Source of the DNA: Bacteroidota bacterium | GTDB taxonomy: Bacteria > Bacteroidota > Rhodothermia > Balneolales > Balneolaceae | Direction of reading: 5' to 3' | Assembly: GCA_009926145.1 (NCBI GenBank) | Contig: RFPJ01000002.1 | Coordinates: forward strand, 1-40,465 | DNA length: 40,465 nucleotides | Shown here: piece after piece, positions 10,164 to 19,331 of the stretch | Layout of the letters: each line of letters starts with the position of its first letter | Numbering within the stretch: position 1 is the stretch's first letter | Made by a program: the position numbers and the translations under genes | The notes under the pieces: model-generated | Told to the model about the DNA's origin: nothing | Seen by the model: only the letters and a program-made list of their open reading frames with translations | Database searches by the model: none

Positions 10164-11213
10164 ATGAACTATCATCTGATTACCGGTGGATGCGGATTTG
10201 TAGGACGCAATTTTGTTAAGAGAATCAATCAAACCACCCAAGATACCTTATTGGTCATTGACGATTTAACCGTTGGCACCCACCCTAGCGAGTGGTTGCC
10301 CGAAGGAACCCCTATCCACAAAGAAGGCAATGTTGAATACTTTGGTGCGGATAAAAGAATCATATTTATCAAAGAAGATATTCGGTCTATTCTAAATGGT
10401 CTGATCGAACGCGAGGATTATCTCTCAGAATTTTTCAACATCGACATAGAGCATTTTACCGATGTGTTTCACTTTGCCGCCATTGTAGGAGGTCGAGCCA
10501 CTATTGATGGCGATCCAATGAAAGTAGCCCTAGATTTAGCCATTGATGCGCTCTTTTTCCGCTGGATTTGCCTTCATAAACCCAATCGCGTCCTCTACCC
10601 TAGTTCTAGCGCAGCGTATCCGGTTGACCTTCAAACCGAATCTGATGCCATAGCATTAAGCGAGTCGGACATCGATTTTAAGAAAATGGGTCAACCTGAT
10701 ATGACCTATGGATGGACTAAGCTAACGGGTGAATATTTAGCTTCTATCGCAGCATCTCATTACGGAGTCTCTGTTACTTGCATTCGACCTTTCTCAGGTT
10801 ATGGTGAAGATCAAGATTTGAGCTATCCCGTACCAGCTATTGCAAGAAGAGCCGCATTACTCGAAAACCCATTTGAAGTATGGGGCACAGGCAAGCAGGG
10901 ACGTGATTTTGTACACATTGAAGATGTAATGGATTGCACCCTGCTAGCGATGGATCATATTAAAGATGGGCGTGCCATCAATATTGGCTCAGGTAAACTA
11001 ACTTCCTTTTTAGATCTAATTGAAGTGTTTACTTCATTTGCAGGATACACTCCTGAGATTAAACCATTGCTAGACAAGCCTGTAGGTGTACATTCTCGCT
11101 ATGCCAACATGGACTATGTTTCCGATGTACTCAATTGGAAACCTAAATTAAGCCTAGAGCAGGGAATGCGCCGCGTGTATGATGTTGCCGTATCCAAGTA
11201 TATGAAATTATAG
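10164..11213 (+). CDS. NAD-dependent epimerase/dehydratase (extended SDR, sugar-nucleotide)
   Basis: 349 aa; ITGGCGFVGRNF Rossmann motif, YGWTK (YxxxK) active site, C-terminal LNWKPKLSLEQGMRRVYD typical of UDP/GDP-sugar epimerases. Confidence 0.88.
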   Translation: MNYHLITGGCGFVGRNFVKRINQTTQDTLLVIDDLTVGTHPSEWLPEGTPIHKEGNVEYFGADKRIIFIKEDIRSILNGLIEREDYLSEFFNIDIEHFTDVFHFAAIVGGRATIDGDPMKVALDLAIDALFFRWICLHKPNRVLYPSSSAAYPVDLQTESDAIALSESDIDFKKMGQPDMTYGWTKLTGEYLASIAASHYGVSVTCIRPFSGYGEDQDLSYPVPAIARRAALLENPFEVWGTGKQGRDFVHIEDVMDCTLLAMDHIKDGRAINIGSGKLTSFLDLIEVFTSFAGYTPEIKPLLDKPVGVHSRYANMDYVSDVLNWKPKLSLEQGMRRVYDVAVSKYMKL

Positions 11214-11220
11214 TTCTGCC

Positions 11221-12510
11221 ATGGGTAGTATCGTATGCTTTGGTCCAGGGCCTCGATTTAAAGGTGGAATTGCCAATTACAATACATCTTTAGCCAAAAC
11301 ACTGGATCGAGAAGCTGATCTCGATGTACATATTGTGTCCTGGACGCAACAATATCCTTCCATCATTCCTCGAAAGTTTGAAGACACTACTTCAAAGACC
11401 GATTTTATGGAGGGGACGGATATTCAGATTCACTATCTAACCAACTACAACAACCCCGTGAGTTGGCTTAAAACAGCTAGATTTATAGCTGATTTAAAAC
11501 CTGAAAAGGTCATTTTCCAATGGGCTATTGCCATCCAAGGCATACCCATGGGTTTTATTGCAAGACGCCTGAAAAAGTTGTGCTCGGCAGAGATAATTTT
11601 TGACTTACACTTTGTGGTTCAAAAAGAGAACAGCGGATTAGATCAGAGCTTAACTCGCTATGGAATTAAAACGGCACATACCTACCTAACACACGCGTAC
11701 AAAACTGTAAAGGAATTAGAAGCTCTATACCCTAATCAACTATTCAAGGTTAATGAGACAGGTGAACGGGTAGTTTCAACCGGAAAATCCAATGAAAAGA
11801 CGGTGATTAAACTATATCATCCCGTCTATGACTTATACAAACCAGACCCTGACTTTGATATCGAGGCCTTCAAGGAACAACTAGGTCTGAAAAAACACGT
11901 CTTCTTGTTTTTTGGATTTATTAGAAAATATAAAGGCCTACACAACGCCATACACGCATTTTCTAAACTTTCTAAAGAGCGAAATGACGTTAGCTTTCTC
12001 ATATGTGGAGAAGAGTTCTGGTCTACACTTAATCCCAATAAATTTTCAACCAAGATGAAGAATGTAGTTTTTAGCGGTTTGAAAAAAGTATTCCTCTCAA
12101 AGGATTCTGATGAGAAAGACTATCGTCCATTAGAGTTAATTTCAGACTTAGAGCTTGAAGGTTCTACCTATGTGAATAATAGCTTCATTCCGAATGAAGA
12201 GGTTCATAAATACTTTCAGGTAGCGGACTGCAGCATACTGTTTTATGAAACCGCCACCCCATCAGGTGTAGAGTCACTAACCTATAATTTTGAGCTACCC
12301 ATTCTAGCTACTCGAGTAGGCCATTTTCCAGAAACGATTCAGGATGGCTTTAATGGATATTTAGCAGAAGCAGAAGATATTGATTCTATGGCTCAGGTAA
12401 TGAGCAAGTTTATAGAGCAGCCATTAGATAGGAGTCATGTAAAAAGTTCTGCAGAGAATATGAGCTGGTCGAATTATGTGAAGGCGATTTTGGCTGATTT
12501 AAATACCTAG
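11221..12510 (+). CDS. Glycosyltransferase (GT4-like)
   Basis: 429 aa; GPGPRFKGGIANYNTSLA N-term; FFGFIRKYKGLHNAIHAF; ATPSGVESLTYNFELPILATRVGHFPETIQDGFNGYLAEAED GT4 donor-binding region. Confidence 0.85.
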   Translation: MGSIVCFGPGPRFKGGIANYNTSLAKTLDREADLDVHIVSWTQQYPSIIPRKFEDTTSKTDFMEGTDIQIHYLTNYNNPVSWLKTARFIADLKPEKVIFQWAIAIQGIPMGFIARRLKKLCSAEIIFDLHFVVQKENSGLDQSLTRYGIKTAHTYLTHAYKTVKELEALYPNQLFKVNETGERVVSTGKSNEKTVIKLYHPVYDLYKPDPDFDIEAFKEQLGLKKHVFLFFGFIRKYKGLHNAIHAFSKLSKERNDVSFLICGEEFWSTLNPNKFSTKMKNVVFSGLKKVFLSKDSDEKDYRPLELISDLELEGSTYVNNSFIPNEEVHKYFQVADCSILFYETATPSGVESLTYNFELPILATRVGHFPETIQDGFNGYLAEAEDIDSMAQVMSKFIEQPLDRSHVKSSAENMSWSNYVKAILADLNT

Positions 12511-12542
12511 AATTGTCTGTATAAATTAATTTAATATTTAGC

Positions 12543-12574
12543 TTGCCAACAGGGCAGGTAAAGCAGTATCTTTG
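12543..12574 (+). promoter_or_regulatory. Putative promoter of the tRNA cluster
   Basis: TTG (12543-12545), 21 nt spacer, TATCTTTG (12567-12574) = exact TAnnTTTG, 13 nt before tRNA-Pro. Confidence 0.6.
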
Positions 12575-12587
12575 GTGTCTATTGATT

Positions 12588-12661
12588 CGGGGAGTGGCGC
12601 AGTCCGGTAGCGCATTCGCTTTGGGAGCGAAGGGTCGCAGGTTCAAATCCTGTCTCCCCGA
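12588..12661 (+). tRNA. tRNA-Pro (anticodon TGG)
   Basis: Acceptor CGGGGAG/CTCCCCG, anticodon stem TTCGC-TTTGGGA-GCGAA, T arm GGTTCAAATCC; discriminator A. Confidence 0.95.
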
Positions 12662-12690
12662 CTTTTAGACCCTCATGACTATGTGTGGAT

Positions 12691-12764
12691 GCGCCCATAG
12701 CTCAACTGGATAGAGCAATTGCCTTCTAAGCAATAGGTTTCAGGTTCGAGTCCTGATGGGCGTA
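12691..12764 (+). tRNA. tRNA-Arg (anticodon TCT)
   Basis: Acceptor GCGCCCA/TGGGCGT, anticodon loop CTTCTAA in ATTGC/GCAAT stem, T loop GGTTCGAGTCC. Confidence 0.94.
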
Positions 12765-13036
12765 CTTTTTTACCTTCCTTTTCAACTCCACATTCTATAA
12801 CTGTCCCTTCCACTAAATAGAATAAGATATTTTTAACCATGGGAGATTTTAGTTGATACTGACCATACTAACATGGCAATCCCAAGAAATTGGTTAATAG
12901 CCTTTAGTTTTAACTAGTTGGAACTTCTTTTAAAAAAGAAACTTTTTTATTTACAATAGACTTATAAAGTCGTATTTTTTTAGTCTTTGAAATTATTGAA
13001 TACATGAGGCGCCAATGGCGGTTGCCTTACCGAATA

Positions 13037-13107
13037 GGCGACATGGCCGAGTGGCTAGGCAGAGGTCTGCAAAACCTTGTACGGCGGTTCGAATCCGCCT
13101 GTCGCCT
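13037..13107 (+). tRNA. tRNA-Cys (anticodon GCA)
   Basis: Acceptor GGCGACA/TGTCGCC, anticodon loop CTGCAAA, T arm GGTTCGAATCC, discriminator U as usual for tRNA-Cys. Confidence 0.94.
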
Positions 13108-13124
13108 CATATATATTGACTTAT

Positions 13125-13203
13125 TGATTGCCGCGTTCGTCTAGAGGCCTAGGACGCCGCCCTTTCACGGCGGTAGCACGGGTTCGAATCCCGTACGCGG
13201 TAC
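13125..13203 (+). repeat. Exact 79-bp direct repeat, copy 1 (second copy 13292-13370), containing tRNA-Glu
   Basis: TGATTGCCGCGTTCG...GTACGCGGTAC occurs at 13125-13203 and 13292-13370; identity includes 5 nt upstream of the tRNA. Confidence 0.9.
13130..13202 (+). tRNA. tRNA-Glu (anticodon TTC), copy 1
   Basis: GCCGCGTTCGTCTAGAGGCCTAGGACGCCGCCCTTTCACGGCGGTAGCACGGGTTCGAATCCCGTACGCGGTA; anticodon loop CTTTCAC. Confidence 0.95.
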
Positions 13204-13209
13204 TTTTAT

Positions 13210-13284
13210 GGAGCCCGTAGCTCAGTCGGTTAGAGCGCCAGGTTGTGGCCCTGGAGGCCGTGGGTTCAATTCCCATCGGGCTCC
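13210..13284 (+). tRNA. tRNA-His (anticodon GTG) with encoded G-1
   Basis: GGAGCCCG/CGGGCTCC 8-bp acceptor (G-1:C73), anticodon loop TTGTGGC, T arm GGTTCAATTCC. Confidence 0.93.
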
Positions 13285-13296
13285 CATTTACTGATT

Positions 13297-13369
13297 GCCG
13301 CGTTCGTCTAGAGGCCTAGGACGCCGCCCTTTCACGGCGGTAGCACGGGTTCGAATCCCGTACGCGGTA
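13297..13369 (+). tRNA. tRNA-Glu (anticodon TTC), copy 2, identical to copy 1
   Basis: Sequence identical to 13130-13202. Confidence 0.95.
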
Positions 13370-13381
13370 CGTTTAAACAAG

Positions 13382-14875
13382 CTATTTTACTTCGGTGATT
13401 AGCTTGTTTTTTGTTTCTGGCAGGTAGTAATAGATGACTATCCACCCAATAAGTGCAATCATAGCAAAACTGCCATAGGTAAATGAATCCCCAAGGATAT
13501 TTAATTCTAGCGGGAACAGGAACTGGGTTAGCCAGCTAGCTAATGAGTTTAAAAATCCTACTATTGAAATGGCAAGACCTCTATGAGTATCTGAAAATAG
13601 TTCGGATAAAAGCACCCACATTACAGGTCCCAAAGAACATGCAAAGCTAGCAACAAACCCAAGTATACCCATTAGCACCATCCAAGGGTGCTCAATGATT
13701 CGTGCACCTTTTACTAATTGGGTGTATACATTGGGTGCTAAGTCGGACTCATAATATTGACTCCAGACACGTTCTAGGGCTAATTTAAAATCTTCTTCTG
13801 TTTGATATGATTCGGAACTAATGGACTCAAAAATACCCATGGATGAAAGTTCAACAACTTCCATTGCCTCAAAATTACTACTTGAAAGCTGATAACTCTG
13901 TTGCATGAACCCATAACTAGTAATTCCCATACTAATTATAATTCCAGCTAATCCAGCAAGTAAGAGAAACCGTCTTCCTAGCCGGTCGATGGTTACCAAC
14001 GCTACTAGGGTAAACACAATATTTACTACCCCTATAATGACCGTTTGAGCCAAAGAAGCATCAATCCCAATACCTGTTTTTTCAAAAATTGATGTAGCAT
14101 AGAAAAAGATGGCATTAATCCCCGTTATCTGTTGTATAATACCTATAAATATGGCTATCAAGAATATATTTCTCCAAGATGGAGACCACAACTCTTGTAA
14201 ATAAACTCGCTGAATTCGGATCCACCCGAAAAATTTAGCTCCTATGGTCTCGTTAAGCACCACTCTCCTCTTTTTTTGTTGATGCTCCCACACAGGAGAT
14301 TCAGGTATTATTCGAAGTAGCATTAAATACAATAATGCGGGAGCTATTTCAATGCCTAACATCAACCTCCATAGAAGATTTTCATCTACAAACGTACCAA
14401 AATAAAGAGTGATTAAGTAATTACTGAAATAAGCCGCTAAAAAACCGAAAACAATATTCAACTGTTGAAATGAAACAAGCCTCCCTCTCTTATCTGCCGG
14501 CGCTATTTCAGAAATATAAATGGGCACTACAATTAACGCCCCACCAAAGGCGAGTCCACCAAGCATTCGAGCTAGGGCAATACCTATTATGGATTGGGAA
14601 ATCGTAGATAGTAAAGCTGATATGAAATAGATTACAGCTACGATTTGTAATGTCTTTTTACGACCAATTCGATCACTTAATAGCCCACTGCTCAGCATGG
14701 CAAACATAGCTGAAAAAGCAGGTGAACTTACGACCCATCCGGTATTCAATGGATCTAAATCAAAATCGGGAGTAATGTATATCAGAACACCAGAAATTAC
14801 CGAGGCATCAAAGCCAAACAAAAATCCTCCAATAGATACAATGAGGGTGTATTTGAGGACTTTATTAGGTTCCAT
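13382..14875 (-). CDS. MFS sugar porter family transporter
   Basis: Start ATG probably at 14873-14875 (MEPNKVLKYTLIVSIGGFLFGFDASVISG); SDRIGRKKT, PESPVW, DRLGRR, YYYLPETKNK sugar porter signatures. The supplied ORF start at 14953 adds an unlikely N-terminal extension. Confidence 0.92.
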   Translation of the reverse strand: MEPNKVLKYTLIVSIGGFLFGFDASVISGVLIYITPDFDLDPLNTGWVVSSPAFSAMFAMLSSGLLSDRIGRKKTLQIVAVIYFISALLSTISQSIIGIALARMLGGLAFGGALIVVPIYISEIAPADKRGRLVSFQQLNIVFGFLAAYFSNYLITLYFGTFVDENLLWRLMLGIEIAPALLYLMLLRIIPESPVWEHQQKKRRVVLNETIGAKFFGWIRIQRVYLQELWSPSWRNIFLIAIFIGIIQQITGINAIFFYATSIFEKTGIGIDASLAQTVIIGVVNIVFTLVALVTIDRLGRRFLLLAGLAGIIISMGITSYGFMQQSYQLSSSNFEAMEVVELSSMGIFESISSESYQTEEDFKLALERVWSQYYESDLAPNVYTQLVKGARIIEHPWMVLMGILGFVASFACSLGPVMWVLLSELFSDTHRGLAISIVGFLNSLASWLTQFLFPLELNILGDSFTYGSFAMIALIGWIVIYYYLPETKNKLITEVK

Positions 14876-14997
14876 TTGTATGAAAAAACTCAATTTTAAG
14901 TGATAATGCATTATGCCACAAACAATAACGACTTTTAAAGGTACAAATACCATTATTTACATTAAATGCTTATAATTGGTACCTATTGTCCCATAAT

Positions 14998-16002
14998 ATG
15001 AGAATCACACTAAAACACATTGCGGATAAAACCGGTTATTCGATATCTACGGTTTCTAGAGTTCTGAACGGCTCAAATAAAATCAGTCTAGATGTTCAGC
15101 GTAAGATTGTAAAAGTTGCCGAGGAGTTAGAGTACCCATTCAATAAGAATCAAATACCCATGTACTCTAATGGGGCCAAAGACATTGTGTTGATTACTGA
15201 ATTAGCTCATGGAGAATTTTATGCATCAGCATTCAGTGGCTATTTCAATGCCGCCAGTAAATTAGATGTTAATTTGTCCCTTATCAGTGCCAATCAACAG
15301 AATAAATCACTTTTCGATATAATTTCGGCACGTATCCAGCATCAAGTCGACGGAATTGCTCTTTTCATTCCCACCATGGAATATCAAGACTACTCCCAAC
15401 TGCTTAACCAGCTCAGAGAAGCTCAGTTATCGGTTCCAATGATATCCAATGGACTCATTGAGAATCCTATTCTACCAACCATCACTTTTGATGGTTATTC
15501 AGGTGGGTTTTTAGCTGCTGAGTGTTTTCATCAAAAAAATATGAGAAAGGTCGGGATTCTTAAAGGACCTTCTGGTAAGGCTGAAAGCAGTTTTAGAACC
15601 AATGGTTTCAAAGATTATTGTAACAATCACAATCTTGAGATTGTCTGGGAAGTGCAAGGTGATTTTACCTTTTACAGTGGTTTTCGTGCTTTTGAATCGT
15701 TTCGTAAAAGCCCAGAACAACCCGATGGCATCTTTTTTTGTAACGACCTAATGGCTATTGGATTTAGCAATGCCGCCATTAATGCTGGGCTACATATACC
15801 TCGTGATGTTTCTATTATTGGCTACGATAACTTACCCGTTTGTTATCAGCTTCAACCTAATTTAAGTTCTATAGAAACTGATTTTGAAGAATTGGGGCGT
15901 CTAAGCATCCAAACATTACTCGATATCATTGAGCGAAAAGAGCAACGCTCTACTTTGAGTCTGGTCCCTGTCAATTACAACAGAAAAGACTCCGTTAAAT
16001 AG
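14998..16002 (+). CDS. LacI-family transcriptional regulator
   Basis: HTH MRITLKHIADKTGYSISTVSRVLNGSNKIS; periplasmic-binding-like domain ending VSIIGYDNLPVCYQLQPNLSSIETDFEELGR. Supplied start 14986 is TTG; ATG at 14998 preferred. Confidence 0.93.
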   Translation: MRITLKHIADKTGYSISTVSRVLNGSNKISLDVQRKIVKVAEELEYPFNKNQIPMYSNGAKDIVLITELAHGEFYASAFSGYFNAASKLDVNLSLISANQQNKSLFDIISARIQHQVDGIALFIPTMEYQDYSQLLNQLREAQLSVPMISNGLIENPILPTITFDGYSGGFLAAECFHQKNMRKVGILKGPSGKAESSFRTNGFKDYCNNHNLEIVWEVQGDFTFYSGFRAFESFRKSPEQPDGIFFCNDLMAIGFSNAAINAGLHIPRDVSIIGYDNLPVCYQLQPNLSSIETDFEELGRLSIQTLLDIIERKEQRSTLSLVPVNYNRKDSVK

Positions 16003-16015
16003 TTATTTAACGATA

Positions 16016-16972
16016 CTAGCTTCGCTTACGAATGATGGGCTGGCGATTGTGGATGTGATTTTTATTTATCAATTCACCAAGGAAACCAGTAGACAAAAAT
16101 TGCACCCCCAATACCATTAGGAGAATCCCTAAGAACAATAAAGGACGGTCTCCTATCCCTTGATTTAGAAAGATTTTAATAGCCGCTAAATACACATTAA
16201 TTACCGATCCAATGGCCATAAAAAGGACCCCAATCGTCCCAAAAAAGTGCATGGGTTTTTGGAGATATTTCTGAACAAAAAGGATGGTGATTAAGTCCAA
16301 AAAACCATTGATAAAGCGAGAAAGGCCAAACTTAGTGGTGCCATATTTTCTAGCCCTATGTTGCACAACTTGCTCGGTAATTTTTCCAAAGCCAGCACGC
16401 TTGGCTAAGAAAGGGATGTACCTGTGTAATTCTCCGTATAACTGAATATGCTTTAATACTTCGCTGCGATACGCCTTCAACCCGCAATTAAAATCATGTA
16501 ACTGAATACCCGCTGCTCGCCGAGTAACCCAGTTAAAAAACTTGGACGGGATGGTTTTACTTATGGGATCAAAACGTTCTTTTTTCCACCCACTCACTAG
16601 GTCATAGCCTTCTTCAAGCCGTGCAATCATTTCTAAAATCTCGGCTGGGTCGTCTTGTAAATCAGCATCCATGGTTACCACATAACGACCTTGGACTTCA
16701 TTAAATCCTGCTTGTAAGGCGTAACTTTTGCCTTGATTTACCCCAAGTGATATTCCACGGACCGCATCGTATTTGGTGGTTAAATCTTGGATTACATTCC
16801 AGGATTCATCTGTTGATCCATCGTCTACAAATAACACTTCATAGGTGTGTGCGTGTAAGGCATCTTGAATCTGTTGCATCAATTCCCCTAAGGATTCTTC
16901 TTCATTGAATAGAGGAATTACGATACTGATGTCTATGCTGTTTTGTTCACTTGTTGAATTCACCGCAAACAA
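16016..16972 (-). CDS. Glycosyltransferase family 2 (DPM1/GtrB/ArnC-like) with two C-terminal TM helices
   Basis: SIVIPLFNEEESLGELM, FVDDGSTDESW, VTMDADLQDDPAEI, HRARKYGTTKFGLSRF then two hydrophobic segments. Confidence 0.92.
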   Translation of the reverse strand: MFAVNSTSEQNSIDISIVIPLFNEEESLGELMQQIQDALHAHTYEVLFVDDGSTDESWNVIQDLTTKYDAVRGISLGVNQGKSYALQAGFNEVQGRYVVTMDADLQDDPAEILEMIARLEEGYDLVSGWKKERFDPISKTIPSKFFNWVTRRAAGIQLHDFNCGLKAYRSEVLKHIQLYGELHRYIPFLAKRAGFGKITEQVVQHRARKYGTTKFGLSRFINGFLDLITILFVQKYLQKPMHFFGTIGVLFMAIGSVINVYLAAIKIFLNQGIGDRPLLFLGILLMVLGVQFLSTGFLGELINKNHIHNRQPIIRKRS

Positions 16973-17035
16973 CTTTATTTATTTTGGATAAAAAACGTAC
17001 TTTAATCAGCAAACAAAATACACTTTATATAGGCT

Positions 17036-17368
17036 ATGAAAAAATTGTATTATTCCATGGGCGAGGTTAGCACCCTTACCAATCTTCCTCCCCACGTACT
17101 TCGAAATTGGGAAAAAACCTATGCTGAATTAAGCCCCAAAAAAAATAGCGCCGGTAATCGAGCCTATACCGACGACGATGTAGCCTTGATTTTTAAAATC
17201 AAACAGTTGGTAGAAGATCAAAAATTTACGAGTGAAGGGGTAAAACGAGTACTAAAAGAAAGTGAACAGATTGCCCCAAAACAGCCTCAATCGGCACTGA
17301 CTCCAGAAATGCGAAAAGATCTAACAGAGGTTAGAGTCTTTATGCAGCAAATGCTTCAGAAGTTGTAG
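17036..17368 (+). CDS. MerR-family transcriptional regulator (short, HTH only)
   Basis: 110 aa; YYSMGEVSTLTNLPPHVLRNWEKTYAELSPKKNSAGNRAYTDDDVALI. Confidence 0.9.
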   Translation: MKKLYYSMGEVSTLTNLPPHVLRNWEKTYAELSPKKNSAGNRAYTDDDVALIFKIKQLVEDQKFTSEGVKRVLKESEQIAPKQPQSALTPEMRKDLTEVRVFMQQMLQKL

Positions 17369-18311
17369 TACGTTGAGTTAAAATCAAGATATAGATAAAG
17401 AGAACAGACAGTAATAAGGCGACTCCTATCAAATGGAGTACTTGTAATAAACCTGGCATGTGTAGCCATTGCAAACCAACACCCACCAAAACTTGAGAAA
17501 CTATCCCGATGGGTATCGCCATCGTAAGAACAATAAATAGACGATTTTCTTTTCGTTCAGAATTGGTTAAAGCACTATAATAGGTAAAGGAACGGTAACT
17601 AAAGGCTATAGTGGTTAGCAATAAAACCCAAGAAAAACTTCTATGGACTTTATATATGAGTCCTAACTCCTCAATCCAAAGGCTTCGATTTGGAGCCATT
17701 ATTACATCTTTAATGGTATCGACCCCTTCCCGTACCTGAGTGCCCAATATCATCTGAATAACTACTAGTATACCTAAGGCAATACCGTAATTTAGAAATT
17801 GCCGTTTCTGCCCAGCATGTAATCGGATTAGAACAAATTCTTCTTTCGATTTGAAACTAGCATAAAGCAGTACACCAACAATAATCATAGCCAAAAGCAT
17901 ATGAAGAGTGATGATACCTGTGGATAAGCCAGAGCGGACCACTTGGCCACCTAGCCATGCTTGAAATAACACCAAAACCAAAGCGATGAAAGAAGAAATG
18001 GTCACACTTGGTTTAGTTTTTCTATATCTAATCGAGCTTAAAAAATTGGCCGTAATAAATAACCCAACCAACACCCCGATAAGTCTATTAATATATTCGG
18101 TCCATGTTTTCAATGCATTAAAAGAAGCCAAATCAAAGCCTGCAGGCACATCACTCACCTGCATGGGTGGAATCCACAGCCCATAACATTTGGGCCAGTC
18201 TGGGCAACCTAATCCCGCCCCAGAAGCTCGAACAATTCCACCAACCATAATTAAAAATAAGGTAGCCCCAACGGTACTGATAGCGGTCTTTTGATAAAAA
18301 TTCAATTTCAT
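17340..18311 (-). CDS. ctaA: Heme A synthase (COX15/CtaA)
   Basis: 323 aa multi-TM; GGIVRASGAGLGCPDWPKCYG, TEYINRLIG, QAWLGGQVVRSGLSTGIITLHM, HRSFSW, QVLVGVGLQWLHMPGLLQVLHL. Confidence 0.93.
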   Translation of the reverse strand: MKLNFYQKTAISTVGATLFLIMVGGIVRASGAGLGCPDWPKCYGLWIPPMQVSDVPAGFDLASFNALKTWTEYINRLIGVLVGLFITANFLSSIRYRKTKPSVTISSFIALVLVLFQAWLGGQVVRSGLSTGIITLHMLLAMIIVGVLLYASFKSKEEFVLIRLHAGQKRQFLNYGIALGILVVIQMILGTQVREGVDTIKDVIMAPNRSLWIEELGLIYKVHRSFSWVLLLTTIAFSYRSFTYYSALTNSERKENRLFIVLTMAIPIGIVSQVLVGVGLQWLHMPGLLQVLHLIGVALLLSVLFIYILILTQRTTTSEAFAA

Positions 18312-18363
18312 ACGTACACCGGTTCTTTTAAGCTACAATTAAACTGATTATTCAGTATTTTTA

Positions 18364-19311
18364 GTGAGTACAAAAATACGCCTAAGAACATTTATTTGCT
18401 TGAATATCATCGAAAATAAGTTGTCTATTTCGTCAAAACTTGGTGCTAAACTAGCCGACTATTATGCCTTAACAAAGCCTGGTATTACCCTTACGGTTCT
18501 TATCAGTATGATTATGGGTTTTATCTTAGGTAGTCAGTCTAGCATAGACCTTGTATTACTGCTACACGCCATCATTGGGACCTATATGATTGCAGCGGGA
18601 ACCGCCGCTCATAATCAATTTCTAGAGCGAGGCTTAGATGGGCTCATGAATCGGACCAAATCACGTCCTTTACCTACGCAGAGAATATCGGCAACCGAAG
18701 GTCGATTCTTTTCACTAAGTCTAATCTTCGCTGGACTGGCTTATTTGGTGTTTCTTACCCACCCTATAGCAGGACTGGTATCACTAACAACGACACTCAT
18801 CTATTTAAAAGCCTATACACCCTTGAAGCGAATTTCAGCTTTCAATATTGTTATTGGTGCAGTTCCTGGAGCACTTCCACCTGTAGGAGGTTGGGCTGCC
18901 GCTACAGGAACCATTAGCGACCCAGGAATGTGGATACTTTTTGGCATTGTATTCCTCTGGCAAATCCCTCATGTCATGGCCATTGCTTGGGTTTGTAAAG
19001 ATGACTACTCAGGAGCTGGTTTTAAAATGCTTCCTAAGCACGATGAAGCTGGCATCAAAACCGCATGGTATGGTTTACTATGTATACTATTTCTCTTTGG
19101 GGTTAATTATGCGCTATTTTCACTAGGCTATGCCAGTGAACTCTTTGCCTATACAAGCGCTCTAGCGGGTATTATGTTTCTCTTTTACGGGTTGAAATTT
19201 TTACAGAACCGATCCCATCAACGTGCTAGAGCACTCATGTTTGCATCCATTGCCTATTTACCCATTATATGGTTGTTTCTAGGCTTGGATATTTTAATGA
19301 GCAATATCTAA
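18364..19311 (+). CDS. ctaB: Protoheme IX farnesyltransferase (heme O synthase)
   Basis: UbiA family; YYALTKPGITLTVLISMIMGF, NQFLERGLDGLMNRTKSRPLP, GAVPGALPPVGGWAAATG, WQIPHVMAIAW. GTG start is uncertain. Confidence 0.92.
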   Translation: MSTKIRLRTFICLNIIENKLSISSKLGAKLADYYALTKPGITLTVLISMIMGFILGSQSSIDLVLLLHAIIGTYMIAAGTAAHNQFLERGLDGLMNRTKSRPLPTQRISATEGRFFSLSLIFAGLAYLVFLTHPIAGLVSLTTTLIYLKAYTPLKRISAFNIVIGAVPGALPPVGGWAAATGTISDPGMWILFGIVFLWQIPHVMAIAWVCKDDYSGAGFKMLPKHDEAGIKTAWYGLLCILFLFGVNYALFSLGYASELFAYTSALAGIMFLFYGLKFLQNRSHQRARALMFASIAYLPIIWLFLGLDILMSNI

Positions 19312-19331
19312 AGAATACATTTAAAAATAAT

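Noticed and set aside
12765-13036. AT-rich 270-bp gap between tRNA-Arg and tRNA-Cys with short palindromes (e.g. TTCTTTT-AA-AAAAGAA)
   Set aside because: Low-complexity AT inverted repeats are expected by chance; no ORF, tRNA or clear ncRNA structure seen.
12588-13370. tRNA cluster as an integration site for a genomic island
   Set aside because: No integrase, no partial tRNA 3' repeat; the repeat is a complete second tRNA-Glu gene. Flanking genes look chromosomal.
13382-14953. N-terminally extended start for the sugar porter (MVFVPLKVV...)
   Set aside because: Sugar porters begin near the first TM helix; ATG at 14875 gives a normal N-terminus and leaves a divergent promoter region.
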